Source: an uncultured Slackia sp. (GTDB taxonomy: Bacteria; Actinomycetota; Coriobacteriia; Coriobacteriales; Eggerthellaceae). From it: a stretch of 17,030 nt of DNA. How positions within the stretch are numbered: the stretch's first letter is position 1; each line of letters starts with the position of its first letter. A program made the translations under genes and the position numbers. Below are positions 7,290 through 15,210 of this stretch, piece by piece. The stretch is taken from NCBI GenBank assembly GCA_900555495.1, contig USLD01000009.1, positions 1 to 17,030 of the forward strand. Reading direction: 5' to 3'. The notes under the pieces are model-generated. The model made no database searches and had not been told where the DNA came from. It saw nothing but the letters and a program-made list of their open reading frames with translations.

Positions 7290-8063
7290 CTAGCGCGCGA
7301 ACTCCCGTAAGAGCGCGTCTTCCACTTCCCGAAGCAAAAGAGCCCCGCTTCCCTCGGCGGGACGGGTGACCACAATACAGCGCGCTCCAACGTCGCGCGC
7401 GGCGGCGAGCTTCTCGGCCGTGCCGCCTACGGTTCCCGAGTCCTTGGTCACAAGCCACTGGGCGCCCACCTGCCGAAGCATCGCCTCGTTGAGCTCGCGG
7501 GTGAAGGGCCCCTGCATGCCGATGACGTGCGACGGCGAAAACCCCGCGTCGATGCACTTCGTTATAGCACCGGGCAGCGGGAGCACACGCACGAAGAAGC
7601 GCTCCGCGAAATCGGCGACGCGCGTGTAGGGAGCAAGCTCCTTGCTCCCCGTCGTGAGAAGCGCGCGACCCGGGTTCTCGGAGAGAAAGCGCGCCGCGCA
7701 GGTGATCGACGCGACCGGCACGACGCCTTTGGGCAGCGCCTCGACCGGGCGCGCAAGGCGCAGACATCGTGCACCCACGGCGAGCGAAGCGGCCCGGATG
7801 TTGCCGCTTGCGAGCGTAGCGAAGGGGTGCGTGGCGTCGACGACGATGCGCGCACCGGAAAGCTCGCGCTCCATGTCGGCCTCGTCGAGCCTGCTCGCAT
7901 GCACCTCGATGCCCGGAAGCTCGCCCAAAAGCTCACCTCCGTACTCGGTTGCCGCGTAGGCACGGGCGGGGATGCCCGCCTCGCTCGCCCATTCGCACAG
8001 AAGGCGGCCCTCGGTGGTGCCGGCGAAGATGCGCAGCGCCGGCGCGGATGCGGGCGCCGTCAC
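7290..8063 (-). CDS. cobK: Precorrin-6A reductase (CobK/CbiJ family)
   Basis: NAD(P)H-dependent reduction of the corrin ring at the precorrin-6A (or cobalt-precorrin-6A) stage. The 257-residue length is normal for the family. Visible motifs are RIFAGTTEGRLL at the N terminus, VVDATHPFA, LLTTGSKEL, GMQGPFTRELN and LVTKDSGTVGGTAEKL. These are the cofactor and substrate loop signatures of CobK/CbiJ. I place the start at GTG 8063, which overlaps the cbiC stop by 4 nt (GTGA) and puts the conserved N terminus 10 residues in. A reading from further upstream would run through cbiC. It is the last gene of the cobalamin block. Downstream are only the transposase scar and the palindrome. Whether the aerobic or anaerobic substrate is used cannot be told from this gene alone. 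Confidence 0.9.
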   Translation of the reverse strand: MTAPASAPALRIFAGTTEGRLLCEWASEAGIPARAYAATEYGGELLGELPGIEVHASRLDEADMERELSGARIVVDATHPFATLASGNIRAASLAVGARCLRLARPVEALPKGVVPVASITCAARFLSENPGRALLTTGSKELAPYTRVADFAERFFVRVLPLPGAITKCIDAGFSPSHVIGMQGPFTRELNEAMLRQVGAQWLVTKDSGTVGGTAEKLAAARDVGARCIVVTRPAEGSGALLLREVEDALLREFAR

Positions 8064-8701
8064 TTCGGGCCGCCTGGGCGCGTGATCTGGTAGAGCAGCG
8101 CGTTCATAATGGCAGCCGCCACGGTCGAGCCGCCCTTGCGACCCCTCGCGACGATGGCCGGCACGCGTCGCGCGAGTAGCTCCTCTTTCGCCTCGACCAC
8201 GTTCACAAACCCGACCGGCACCCCAACGACGAGCGCGGGCGCGATTTCCCCAGCGTCCATGAGCTCGGCGAGGCGCAGAAGTGCTGTGGGAGCGTTGCCG
8301 ACGGCCACGATGAGCGGACCCTCGATGCGGCAAGCTTTGTCCATGCTCGCAACGGCGCGGGTCGTGCCCGCGGCGCGCGCCGTTGCGGCGACATCAGGGT
8401 CGGCCATGTAGCACACGGCCTTGCAGCCGAGCTTCGCGAGCGCGGGCTTGCTTATGCCTGCGAGCGCCATGTTCGTGTCGGTGAGCACCGTGGCCCCTGC
8501 ACGCAGTGCGTCGAGCGCACAGTGCGCGGCGTCATGGGTGAACACGAGGGATTCGGCGTACGAGAAGTCGGCAGTGGTGTGGATGACGCGCTTCACGACG
8601 GGCTCTTCGAGCGGCGGGAACGTGCGGCCGCCGAGCTCTTCGGTGATGATCTCGAAGCTACGCCGCTCGATGTCGCCGGGCGCCATCTCCTTGGAATCCA
8701 T
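8060..8701 (-). CDS. cbiC: Precorrin-8X methylmutase (CbiC/CobH)
   Basis: Moves the C-11 methyl group to C-12 to give (hydrogeno)cobyrinic acid. The 213-residue protein is family length. The catalytic histidine is H41 in VIHTTADFSYAE. Other family blocks are VLTDTNMALAGI, CYMADPDVA, IVAVGNAPTALLRL, PALVVGVPVGFVNVVEAKEEL and ARGRKGGSTVAAAIMNALL. ATG 8701 directly follows the cobO stop (TAGATG), and GGAG 7-10 nt upstream lies inside the cobO end. It overlaps cobK by 4 nt. Its presence in an operon with late-pathway genes indicates de novo corrin synthesis and not only salvage, although the ring methyltransferases are not in this window. Confidence 0.95.
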   Translation of the reverse strand: MDSKEMAPGDIERRSFEIITEELGGRTFPPLEEPVVKRVIHTTADFSYAESLVFTHDAAHCALDALRAGATVLTDTNMALAGISKPALAKLGCKAVCYMADPDVAATARAAGTTRAVASMDKACRIEGPLIVAVGNAPTALLRLAELMDAGEIAPALVVGVPVGFVNVVEAKEELLARRVPAIVARGRKGGSTVAAAIMNALLYQITRPGGPK

Positions 8702-9217
8702 CTAGTACTCCACTCCTTCCCTTGCACATATCCCCTGAGAGTAGGGGTGTTTCTCGCACCGCATCTCGGTTATGTAGTCGGCCTTCTCCACGATCTTGCG
8801 GGAAGGCGCGCGCCCGGTGAGCGCTACTTCGACGCCGCGCGCGGACATATCGAGCGCGCGGTCCACGAGCGCCTCGTCGACAAGCCCCTTCGAAAGCGCG
8901 TCGAGCGCCTCGTCGAGCACAAGCAGCCCCTCCTGCGCGCCCTCGAGCTCGGCGAGCGCGGAAGCGAGGTTCCCATCGTGCAGTTCGCACGTCGCGGCAA
9001 GTTCTTCCGACGTCATCGACCAGGTAAACTTGTCCGACACCTTCCCCGCGAACACGGGCACGCCGAAATGCTCGGCGAGCAGGCGCGCCTCCCCACTTTC
9101 GCCGTCTTTCAGGAACTGCACGACGACGACGCGGCGGCCTGCGGCGAGCATGCGAAGGGCGAGGCCCATCGCCGCCGTGGTCTTGCCTTTGCCGTCGCCA
9201 TGATACACGTGGATCAT
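8702..9217 (-). CDS. cobO: Cob(I)yrinic acid a,c-diamide adenosyltransferase (CobO/CobA/BtuR)
   Basis: Transfers the 5'-deoxyadenosyl group of ATP to cob(I)alamin precursors. The 171-residue protein starts MIHVYHGDGKGKTTAA, with the P-loop at residues 7-14 (GDGKGKTT) as in CobA-type enzymes. Further family blocks are VVVVQFLKDGESGEARLL, GLLVLDEALDAL, VEVALTGRAPSRKIVEKADYITEM and a C terminus HPYSQGICAREGVEY resembling the usual KHPY..G..AR.GIEY. ATG 9217 overlaps the cbiP stop by 4 nt (ATGA). The same frame stays open far upstream, but that part lies inside cbiP and is not coding. The gene abuts cbiC with no gap. Confidence is high. Confidence 0.96.
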   Translation of the reverse strand: MIHVYHGDGKGKTTAAMGLALRMLAAGRRVVVVQFLKDGESGEARLLAEHFGVPVFAGKVSDKFTWSMTSEELAATCELHDGNLASALAELEGAQEGLLVLDEALDALSKGLVDEALVDRALDMSARGVEVALTGRAPSRKIVEKADYITEMRCEKHPYSQGICAREGVEY

Positions 9218-10713
9218 ACGCCCTCCTCGATAATACGGTAGACATACTCCATGTCGAGCGCCCCGCGCACGACGTCGGCCAGGCGGTCGAACTCGCGCGC
9301 ACGGTGATCGGCTGCGGACGCTGCGCCCGCAGCACCCACGACGCTCTCGGGCAGGCCGCGCATGCGCGCGAGCGAGCGCGCGAGGGCGAGCGCCAACCCC
9401 GGTTCGTCGAACAGGCCGTGGAGATAGGTTCCGAACACGTTTCCGCAGGCCGCGCCTTCTGGTTTGCCGCCAATCGTGCCCGCAGGCGCGCAGGAGACGG
9501 TCGTTTCGCCGTCGTGAATCTCGTACCCGCGCGCCGTCATGCCGTTCCACACCGAGAACGCGCCTTGGGCACCCGTGATGCGCAGCTCCGACTGGGCGAG
9601 GCGCTTTTCCTCCTTGAACACCGTACTTGCAGGGATGAGCCCGAGCCCGCGCGCGGTGCCAGCGCCTTCCCTGCCGTGCGGGTCGGAAAGCTCGTCTCCC
9701 AAAAGCTGGTAGCCTCCGCATATGCCGAGCACCGGCGTGCCCGCGCCCGAAAGCGCGCGTACACAGGCTCCGATGCCGCTAGCCGCAAGCCAGCGCGCGT
9801 CGTCGAGCGTGGCCTTCGAGCCGGGGAGCACCACCAGGTCGGGTCGGCCCAGATCGGTCGTCGAGGAAACGTAGCGCACGCCCATGCCTGGCACGCGCGC
9901 AAGCGGGTCGAAGTCGGTGAAGTTCGACAGATGCGGAAGGCGCACGACGGCGACGTCGATGACGCCGCGCGCCTCGCGGGCAGATAGGCGCGGCGCGAGC
10001 GAGTCCTCGTCGTCCAGGTCGAGCGTAAGATACGGCACTACCCCCACGACGGGAACCCCGCACATCTTCTCGAGCGGGGCCAAACCCGGGCGCAGGATTT
10101 CCACATCGCCGCGGAACTTGTTCACCACAAGCCCCCGCAAAAGCGCGCGATCCTCGGGCGCAAAGAGCGCGACCGTACCGTAGAGCTGGGCAAACACCCC
10201 GCCTGGGTCGATGTCGCCCACGAGCAGCACGGGGGAGGACACGGCGCGCGCGAGCCCCATGTTGACGATGTCGTTTTCGGAAAGGTTGATTTCGGCGGGG
10301 CTGCCAGCGCCCTCGATGACGATGACGTCGTTTTCCTCCGCGAGCAAATCGAACGCCTCCAAAATCTGCGGCATGAGCGCCTTCTTTCGCGCGAAGTAGT
10401 CCCTCGCAGCGAAGGCTCCCTGCGCCTTGCCGGCCACGATGAGCTGGCTTCGGTGGTCGCTTTCGGGCTTGAGAAGGATGGGGTTCATGCGCACGTCGGG
10501 CGCGATGCCGCACGCCTCGGCCTGCATGATCTGGGCGCGCCCCATCTCGAGCCCGTCGGCCGTGACACCGCTGTTGAGCGCCATGTTCTGGCTCTTGAAG
10601 GGAGTCACGCGCAGGCCGTCCTGCGAAAGCACACGGCACAGTCCCGCCGCAAGCAGGCTCTTCCCCGCGTTCGACATGGTGCCCTGAATCATGATGGGCT
10701 TCGCCCTACCCAC
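9214..10713 (-). CDS. cbiP: Cobyric acid synthase, glutamine-hydrolysing (CbiP/CobQ)
   Basis: Amidates the b, d, e and g side chains of adenosylcobyrinic acid a,c-diamide using glutamine and ATP. The 499-residue protein has an N-terminal ATPase part (PIMIQGTMSNAGKSLLAAGLC, FKSQNMALNSGVT, EGAGSPAEINL, LVGDIDPGGVFAQLYGT). The C-terminal part is a glutamine amidotransferase with the nucleophile C332 in LGICGGYQLLG and H432 in TYLHGLFDEPG. I choose GTG 10713 because AAGGAGGT lies 8-9 nt upstream. The alternative ATG 10692 is 30 nt from that site. The start overlaps the cobD stop by 8 nt, and the ribosome site is encoded in the last codons of cobD. Length and motifs are normal for the family. Confidence 0.95.
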   Translation of the reverse strand: MGRAKPIMIQGTMSNAGKSLLAAGLCRVLSQDGLRVTPFKSQNMALNSGVTADGLEMGRAQIMQAEACGIAPDVRMNPILLKPESDHRSQLIVAGKAQGAFAARDYFARKKALMPQILEAFDLLAEENDVIVIEGAGSPAEINLSENDIVNMGLARAVSSPVLLVGDIDPGGVFAQLYGTVALFAPEDRALLRGLVVNKFRGDVEILRPGLAPLEKMCGVPVVGVVPYLTLDLDDEDSLAPRLSAREARGVIDVAVVRLPHLSNFTDFDPLARVPGMGVRYVSSTTDLGRPDLVVLPGSKATLDDARWLAASGIGACVRALSGAGTPVLGICGGYQLLGDELSDPHGREGAGTARGLGLIPASTVFKEEKRLAQSELRITGAQGAFSVWNGMTARGYEIHDGETTVSCAPAGTIGGKPEGAACGNVFGTYLHGLFDEPGLALALARSLARMRGLPESVVGAAGAASAADHRAREFDRLADVVRGALDMEYVYRIIEEGV

Positions 10714-11929
10714 GGGTATCGACCTCCTTCGCCGAGCCTCGGCCATCCGCGCCCGCCATAGCGCCGCTGCAAGAAACGCCGCCCCGTTCGTCGGGTTCGC
10801 CTTCGCCCAATGCACCTTCCGCCCGAAGCGCGCGGCTGAACGCCATCGCAAGCCGGGCATTCTCCTTGCGCGTGCGCACCGCGACGCGGCACCAGAAACG
10901 GGACAGTACCGAAAACGAGTCGCACGTGCGGACCAAAACCCCCTGTTTATACAGGCGCTCGGGGATGTCTTTCGCCGGAGTGCGGACTAAAAGGAAGTTC
11001 GCATCCGATGGCACGACGGAAAGCCCGAGCGAGGAGAGCTCGTGGGAAAGCCACGCTCGCTCGCCCGCCAATACATCGCGCGTGCGCGAGACGTATTCAA
11101 CGTCTTCCAGGGCGGCGATGCCCGCGGCCTCGGCGACCGAGGAGACGGGCCACGCCTGCCCCGCCCGGCGAATCCCCTCGATGAGTTGGGCGTTTCCGCT
11201 GATCAGATATCCCAACCGCAACCCCGCCATTCCGTAGAGCTTGGTGAACGCGGAGAGCACGGCCACATGGCGCGAACACGCGGCACGTGCGGCCACGCTC
11301 CTTTCGCGGGCGTCGGGCGCAAATCCGAGGAAGCACTCGTCCACGACGAGCAGCGCGCCCACCTGCTCGCAGCGGCAAGCCGCGGCATCGATCACGCTGG
11401 GGTCGACGAGTCGCCCCGTCGGGTTGTTCGGATTGCAGAGGTACGCCACGTCTCCCGGCCCCTCGATCGCGCGGGCGAAGGAGGCGGGCACGTCGAAGTC
11501 GTCTGCTTCGGAGAGCGGGAACTCCTGCACGCATGCGCCGTAGTACGATGCCGCCTCCGCATATTCAGAGAACGTCGGCGCGCACACGACGATGCGTTTC
11601 GGGCGCACCGCCGCGGCGAGCCGCCAGATGATGTCGGCCGCGCCCGCGCCGCAGACGATAGTATCTTCGGGAATGCCCTGGGCGCGCGCTAGGGCGCGAA
11701 CGAGGGCGAGGCTTTCCCTATCGGGGTAAGCGTCGATTCGAGAAAGCGCCTTGCAAGCTGCGGCGACGGCGCGCGGCGAGGGGCCTGCCGGATTCACGTT
11801 CACCGAGAAGTCAATGAGGTCGGAGGCGCCCCCTTCGCAAGCGATGCCGAGCGATTGCGTGCTACCCCCATGCGCACGGGCGCGCAGGATTCCCCCGGCA
11901 GCCCGGGGCGCGGCGTGGTCTTCACTCAT
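10706..11929 (-). CDS. cobD: L-threonine-O-3-phosphate decarboxylase, PLP-dependent (CobD of Salmonella naming)
   Basis: Makes (R)-1-amino-2-propanol phosphate, the linker of the lower loop, from L-threonine phosphate. It is a fold-type I aminotransferase homologue. The N-terminal block HGGSTQSLG...LIDFSVNVNPAGPS matches the family. CGAGAADIIWRL and CNPNNPTGRLV are the cofactor regions, and K230 in AFTKLYGMAGLRLGYL is the expected Schiff-base lysine. The 407 residues exceed the usual ~360 because of a low-complexity Gly/Glu/Asp-rich tail from about residue 368. The tail's last codons carry the strong ribosome site of cbiP. ATG 11929 overlaps the cbiB stop by 4 nt. Histidinol-phosphate aminotransferase is the closest paralogue, but the neighbours (CbiB directly upstream) support CobD. 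Confidence 0.92.
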   Translation of the reverse strand: MSEDHAAPRAAGGILRARAHGGSTQSLGIACEGGASDLIDFSVNVNPAGPSPRAVAAACKALSRIDAYPDRESLALVRALARAQGIPEDTIVCGAGAADIIWRLAAAVRPKRIVVCAPTFSEYAEAASYYGACVQEFPLSEADDFDVPASFARAIEGPGDVAYLCNPNNPTGRLVDPSVIDAAACRCEQVGALLVVDECFLGFAPDARERSVAARAACSRHVAVLSAFTKLYGMAGLRLGYLISGNAQLIEGIRRAGQAWPVSSVAEAAGIAALEDVEYVSRTRDVLAGERAWLSHELSSLGLSVVPSDANFLLVRTPAKDIPERLYKQGVLVRTCDSFSVLSRFWCRVAVRTRKENARLAMAFSRALRAEGALGEGEPDERGGVSCSGAMAGADGRGSAKEVDTRG

Positions 11930-12900
11930 GCCATCGCCCCCACGGCGAGCACGACCGCCGCGCGCGCGGCACCGAAGACGACGAGCGCGCATACGGACGT
12001 GGCGAGCATGAGCCTTGTCGCCCGAGCGATGTCGCCCCACTCGATTTCGCGGGACGCGTCGCCTATCGTCGGTTTCTCAACGAGCTTGCCGAAATACACC
12101 GCGGGTCCTGCCAGGCGCAGCCCGAGCGCGCCCGCGCACGCTGACTCGGTCTGTGCCGCATTCGGGCTCGCATGGCGACGCCTGTCGCGGCGCCAGATGT
12201 GCGCCGCCCCGCGCGCGTCGAGCCCGACGATCGGGCATACGGCGATCATGAGCAGGGCCGATAAGCGCGAGGGAATCCAGTTCGCCGCATCGTCGAGACG
12301 CGCCGAGGCGCAGCCGAAGTCGATGTAGCGCTCGTTTTTGTAGCCCACCATGCTGTCGAGCGTATTCACCGCCTTGTACGCCATGCCCAAGGGCGCACCC
12401 CCGATCATAAGGTAGAAAAGCGGCGCGATGACGCCGTCACTCGCGTTCTCCGCCACCGTTTCCACAGCGGCGCGCGCGACGCCCTGCTCGTCGAGAACAG
12501 ACGTGTCGCGTCCCACGATGAGCCCGACGACTTCGCGCGCCGCGACAAGGCCGCCCTTCGAGAACGCGCGGGCCACGGCCAGGCTCTGGCGGCGCAGCTC
12601 GCATGCCGCGAGAATCTGATAGCTCGCCCATGCCTCGGCAACGAAGCGCAAGCCGGAGTGAACCATGCCGCAAAGATGCAGGATTCCCCAGGTCAAAAGC
12701 CCACACGCAAGCGGAAGCGCCACGGCGAGCACAAGCCCTGCGGCGCGCGTGCCCGCGGACGTCTGCGGGAATGCGCCCCGCGGGCGGCCTTCGGCCCACG
12801 TGATCGCGCGCCCCATGGCGACGACGGGATGGGGAAGCCAGCGCGGGTCGCCGAAGGCAAGGTCGGCCACGAACCCGGCGGCGACGGCAAGAATCGTCAT
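11926..12900 (-). CDS. cbiB: Adenosylcobinamide-phosphate synthase (CbiB)
   Basis: Integral membrane enzyme that couples aminopropanol phosphate to adenosylcobyric acid. The 324-residue protein begins MTILAVAAGFVADLAFGDP, followed by WLPHPVVAMGRAI, both standard CbiB N-terminal blocks. The signature AENASDGVIAPLFY is at 150-163, then GAPLGMAYKAVNTLDSMVGYKN and DDAANWIPSRLSALL. Several hydrophobic helices are visible (about 1-15, 48-70, 205-222 and 295-320). ATG 12900 shares one base with the stop of the upstream gene (TGATG), and its own stop overlaps cobD by 4 nt. It sits next to the gene for the enzyme that makes its amine substrate. In Pseudomonas nomenclature this protein is called CobD. 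Confidence 0.95.
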   Translation of the reverse strand: MTILAVAAGFVADLAFGDPRWLPHPVVAMGRAITWAEGRPRGAFPQTSAGTRAAGLVLAVALPLACGLLTWGILHLCGMVHSGLRFVAEAWASYQILAACELRRQSLAVARAFSKGGLVAAREVVGLIVGRDTSVLDEQGVARAAVETVAENASDGVIAPLFYLMIGGAPLGMAYKAVNTLDSMVGYKNERYIDFGCASARLDDAANWIPSRLSALLMIAVCPIVGLDARGAAHIWRRDRRRHASPNAAQTESACAGALGLRLAGPAVYFGKLVEKPTIGDASREIEWGDIARATRLMLATSVCALVVFGAARAAVVLAVGAMA

Positions 12901-13901
12901 CACCGGGCATCGCCCCCCAAAGCGTGGCGAACGTCGCGAAGGCAGCGCCCATCCCAGGTGGCGGCCCATGCGCCGCCCGGCTCGGTATGCACGTCGAAGT
13001 ATCCAATTTTCGGGACAGCTAGCTCGGAGAGCAGCGCTTTCACGGTACCCGCGTGAACGACGAAGACGGCGCGCCCACTCCCCTGGACGCGCTCCGATTT
13101 GCACGCCTCCCGAAACGCCGCGACGACGCGGCGGGTGAAATCGCTCTTGCCCTCGCCATGCGGGCAGCGCGTCTCGCACCAGGAGTCTACCCAGGCGCGG
13201 TAGCGCGCATCCTCTTTAAGCTCGGCGGCGCTTCGCCCCTCGAAGTCGCCGAAATCCATCTCGCGCAGACCGGGGCACGCCATAAGCTCCGCGTTCGGGA
13301 AGAGGATGCGCGCCGTCTGGTCGGTGCGGGCCATGCCGCTCGTGATAACACGGAACACGTCACGATCGCACGCGAGGTCGCGCAAAGCGCGCTCGCCCGC
13401 ACTCGACAGGGGCTCGTCGGTGCCCGCCCCGCTGTAGCGATGGTCTTCCGTGCCCGCCGTGGCACCATGGCGCACGAAGACGACTTCCAAAAGCGCACCC
13501 GCGCCCTGCGTCCCTCGAGGTGCATCGGCAAGGTTTCCTTTGATGACCTGGGGAATCCCGCACGTCATGCGCACGACGACGTCGGCGCGCGCAGCGAGCG
13601 CGCATCCCAGGCGCCCCGCGCGCTCGCGCCATTGGGCGTCTTCCGCACTCATGGGGACGACCCCCGAGCCGACCAAGGGCAGAATCACTGCGTCGAAGCC
13701 GATCAGCCGCTCGAGCGCCCGGTCAGCGTCGAGCGCGCGTACGAGTTCCTCAGCACGGTATGCGACGCGGCCGGCAAAAGCCGCGGGCACGCCGCCCTCC
13801 GCAAGCTGCGCCGTATCGACGAAATCGTCCGCCGCGAACCCGAGTTTTTCGCGCACGAAGGTCCTCTTCCCCGAATGCGCGCCACCTACCACGAGCATCA
13901 T
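12900..13901 (-). CDS. Fusion: CobU-like nucleotide-binding domain plus CobC-type histidine phosphatase
   Basis: A 333-residue two-domain protein. Residues 1 to about 137 resemble CobU: the P-loop is GGAHSGKRT (6-14), and a C-terminal block has GSGVVPMSAED, RERAGRLGCALAARADVVV and CGIPQVIKG. The HR motif bearing the guanylylated histidine of CobU is not found, and this half is short. It may therefore lack guanylyltransferase activity. Residues ~138-333 form a histidine phosphatase: H145 in VFVRHGATAG, LREMDFGDFEGR, and H283 in VFVVHAGTVKALL. This fits alpha-ribazole-5'-phosphate or adenosylcobalamin-5'-phosphate phosphatase (CobC). ATG 13901 overlaps the cobS stop by 4 nt; ATG 13898 is a one-base-overlap alternative. 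An intact cobU lies two genes upstream, so the N-terminal half is not needed for the standard CobU job. The phosphatase role is likely; the role of the first half is unknown. Confidence 0.82.
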   Translation of the reverse strand: MMLVVGGAHSGKRTFVREKLGFAADDFVDTAQLAEGGVPAAFAGRVAYRAEELVRALDADRALERLIGFDAVILPLVGSGVVPMSAEDAQWRERAGRLGCALAARADVVVRMTCGIPQVIKGNLADAPRGTQGAGALLEVVFVRHGATAGTEDHRYSGAGTDEPLSSAGERALRDLACDRDVFRVITSGMARTDQTARILFPNAELMACPGLREMDFGDFEGRSAAELKEDARYRAWVDSWCETRCPHGEGKSDFTRRVVAAFREACKSERVQGSGRAVFVVHAGTVKALLSELAVPKIGYFDVHTEPGGAWAATWDGRCLRDVRHALGGDAR

Positions 13902-14665
13902 AGGAGCATGCCCCCCACCACCAGCATGGCAAGCATCGCGAGCTCGGCCCATTGCAGAAACCATCCGGCCAAATCCCCCGTCACCCCGCCGAAGCGGGAC
14001 AGGGCAACATGGCGGTACCACGCGAGCACCAAAAGCCCCGCCACCGCCATAAAGGCGCCGACGGCCTGAGCGCACGCGACCATCCCTGCAGCCGAAGCCG
14101 CAGCGAAAGCGCAAAGCGGCACGACGATCGCCGCGCGCTTCTTCGCAGGCGAGAGCCCCGCGGCCATGCCGTCCGCCCGCGCGGCAGGCCAGCATTCAAC
14201 GGCGAGTCCCGAAAGCGCGCGGGAGAACACGAGCGAGCACAGAAGCGCGAGGAACGCCCCCGCCGTAAGCGGCAGCGCGGTGAACAGGGAAAACTGCAGA
14301 ATAAGGTACACAACAACACCGATGACCCCGAAGGCGCCCGCCCGCGGATCGTGCATGATCTCGAGCTTTCGCTCGCGCGGGGCCCAACTTGCAAGCGCAT
14401 CGGAGGTGTCGCAGAGCCCGTCTAGGTGGATGCCTCCCGTCACCGCCACAGGCAGCGCCGCGAGCACGGCCGCGACGATGGTCGCGGGCACGCCGAGCAG
14501 GTTCGCCACGTGCCCCCACGCCGTCATGAGGAAGCCTTCCGCAAGGCCCACCAGGGGAAACGCGGCAAGTGCATGGGTTGACCCGAAATCGGTCCAGGCC
14601 GATTTCGGGACGGGGATGCGCGAGAACGTTCCGAACGCCGCGCCGATTGCCTCTGCTATCTTCAC
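13898..14665 (-). CDS. cobS: Adenosylcobinamide-GDP ribazoletransferase (cobalamin synthase, CobS)
   Basis: Membrane enzyme that joins adenosylcobinamide-GDP with alpha-ribazole (or its phosphate) to form adenosylcobalamin (phosphate). The 255-residue protein has the metal-binding signature GGIHLDGLCDTSDA at 77-90. FSRIPVP lies near the N terminus, and the remainder is strongly hydrophobic with several helices. HDPRAGAFGVIGVVVYLILQ follows the usual HDxRxGxxG pattern. I choose GTG 14665, which overlaps the cobU stop by 4 nt (GTGA) with GAAGGA just upstream and gives the normal length. The longer open frame from 14776 would lie inside cobU. It is followed with a 4-nt overlap by the CobU-like/CobC fusion, which would handle the phosphate left by this reaction. 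Confidence 0.94.
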   Translation of the reverse strand: MKIAEAIGAAFGTFSRIPVPKSAWTDFGSTHALAAFPLVGLAEGFLMTAWGHVANLLGVPATIVAAVLAALPVAVTGGIHLDGLCDTSDALASWAPRERKLEIMHDPRAGAFGVIGVVVYLILQFSLFTALPLTAGAFLALLCSLVFSRALSGLAVECWPAARADGMAAGLSPAKKRAAIVVPLCAFAAASAAGMVACAQAVGAFMAVAGLLVLAWYRHVALSRFGGVTGDLAGWFLQWAELAMLAMLVVGGMLL

Positions 14666-15210
14666 CTTGTAGGTCCTTCGCCTTTCATCCACACGGGAAT
14701 CCCGCATACCACTTCGACTGCATGGTCGGCCAGCGCCGCCACGCCCGCGTTCACGCGCGCGAGCGCGCGCCTCCATGCCTCGGTCCCTTCATCGTAGCGC
14801 ATCCCATCGGCGAACACGTCGACGGTGACCACCACCGTATACGCAGCGGCCTGAGCGAGCCGTTCGATGCCTCCGAGTACCTCGCGCGCCGCAGCGTCGG
14901 GGTCACGCGGGGACAAGCCGCCTTCCGCGAAGAGCTCGTTCGCAACCAGGTTGCCCACGTCCTCCAAAAGAAGTGTGCAGCCGCGCGGAAGCCCGGGCGC
15001 TGCGGCGCCCACGTCACGCGAGCACTCGAGGGTGGAAAACCCTTTGCCTTCGCGCAGCGCCCGATGGCGCGCGATGCGGCGGGCGCCATCTTCCCCGAAG
15101 GGCTCCATCGTTGCCAGGTACACGCGAGGGCCGTCGTGCCCGAGGCACAGGGACTCGGCGTAGGCGCTCTTGCCGCTCGCGGCGGCGCCGATGACGAGCG
15201 TCACCGTCAT
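14662..15210 (-). CDS. cobU: Adenosylcobinamide kinase / adenosylcobinamide-phosphate guanylyltransferase (CobU)
   Basis: Activates adenosylcobinamide phosphate with GTP to adenosylcobinamide-GDP. The 182-residue protein has the P-loop GAAASGKS (8-15). H49 in ARRIARHRALREGKGF is the likely guanylylated histidine. Further CobU blocks are LLLEDVGNLVANELF, a version of the usual DCLTxWVxNLL, and a late block with VNAGVAALADHAVEVVCGIPVWMKG. ATG 15210 overlaps the cobT stop by 4 nt. The frame is open for a long way upstream but that is a shadow within cobT. This is the complete CobU of the cluster, in contrast to the degenerate copy fused to the phosphatase at 12900-13901. Confidence 0.92.
   Translation of the reverse strand: MTVTLVIGAAASGKSAYAESLCLGHDGPRVYLATMEPFGEDGARRIARHRALREGKGFSTLECSRDVGAAAPGLPRGCTLLLEDVGNLVANELFAEGGLSPRDPDAAAREVLGGIERLAQAAAYTVVVTVDVFADGMRYDEGTEAWRRALARVNAGVAALADHAVEVVCGIPVWMKGEGPTR

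Noticed and set aside
7120..7767. A 215-codon - strand frame overlapping the end of cobK and the gap
   Set aside because: It is a frame shadow of cobK extended through the scar and palindrome, with no motifs.
8522..9241. A 239-codon + strand frame
   Set aside because: It is antisense to cobO and cbiC, both with full family motifs, and has no supported ribosome site or domain.
13053..14069. A 338-codon open frame on the + strand inside the cobalamin operon
   Set aside because: It lies opposite the CobU-like/CobC fusion and the end of cobS, both with clear family motifs. Its Ala/Arg-rich translation matches nothing recognisable. High GC makes long antisense frames common here.
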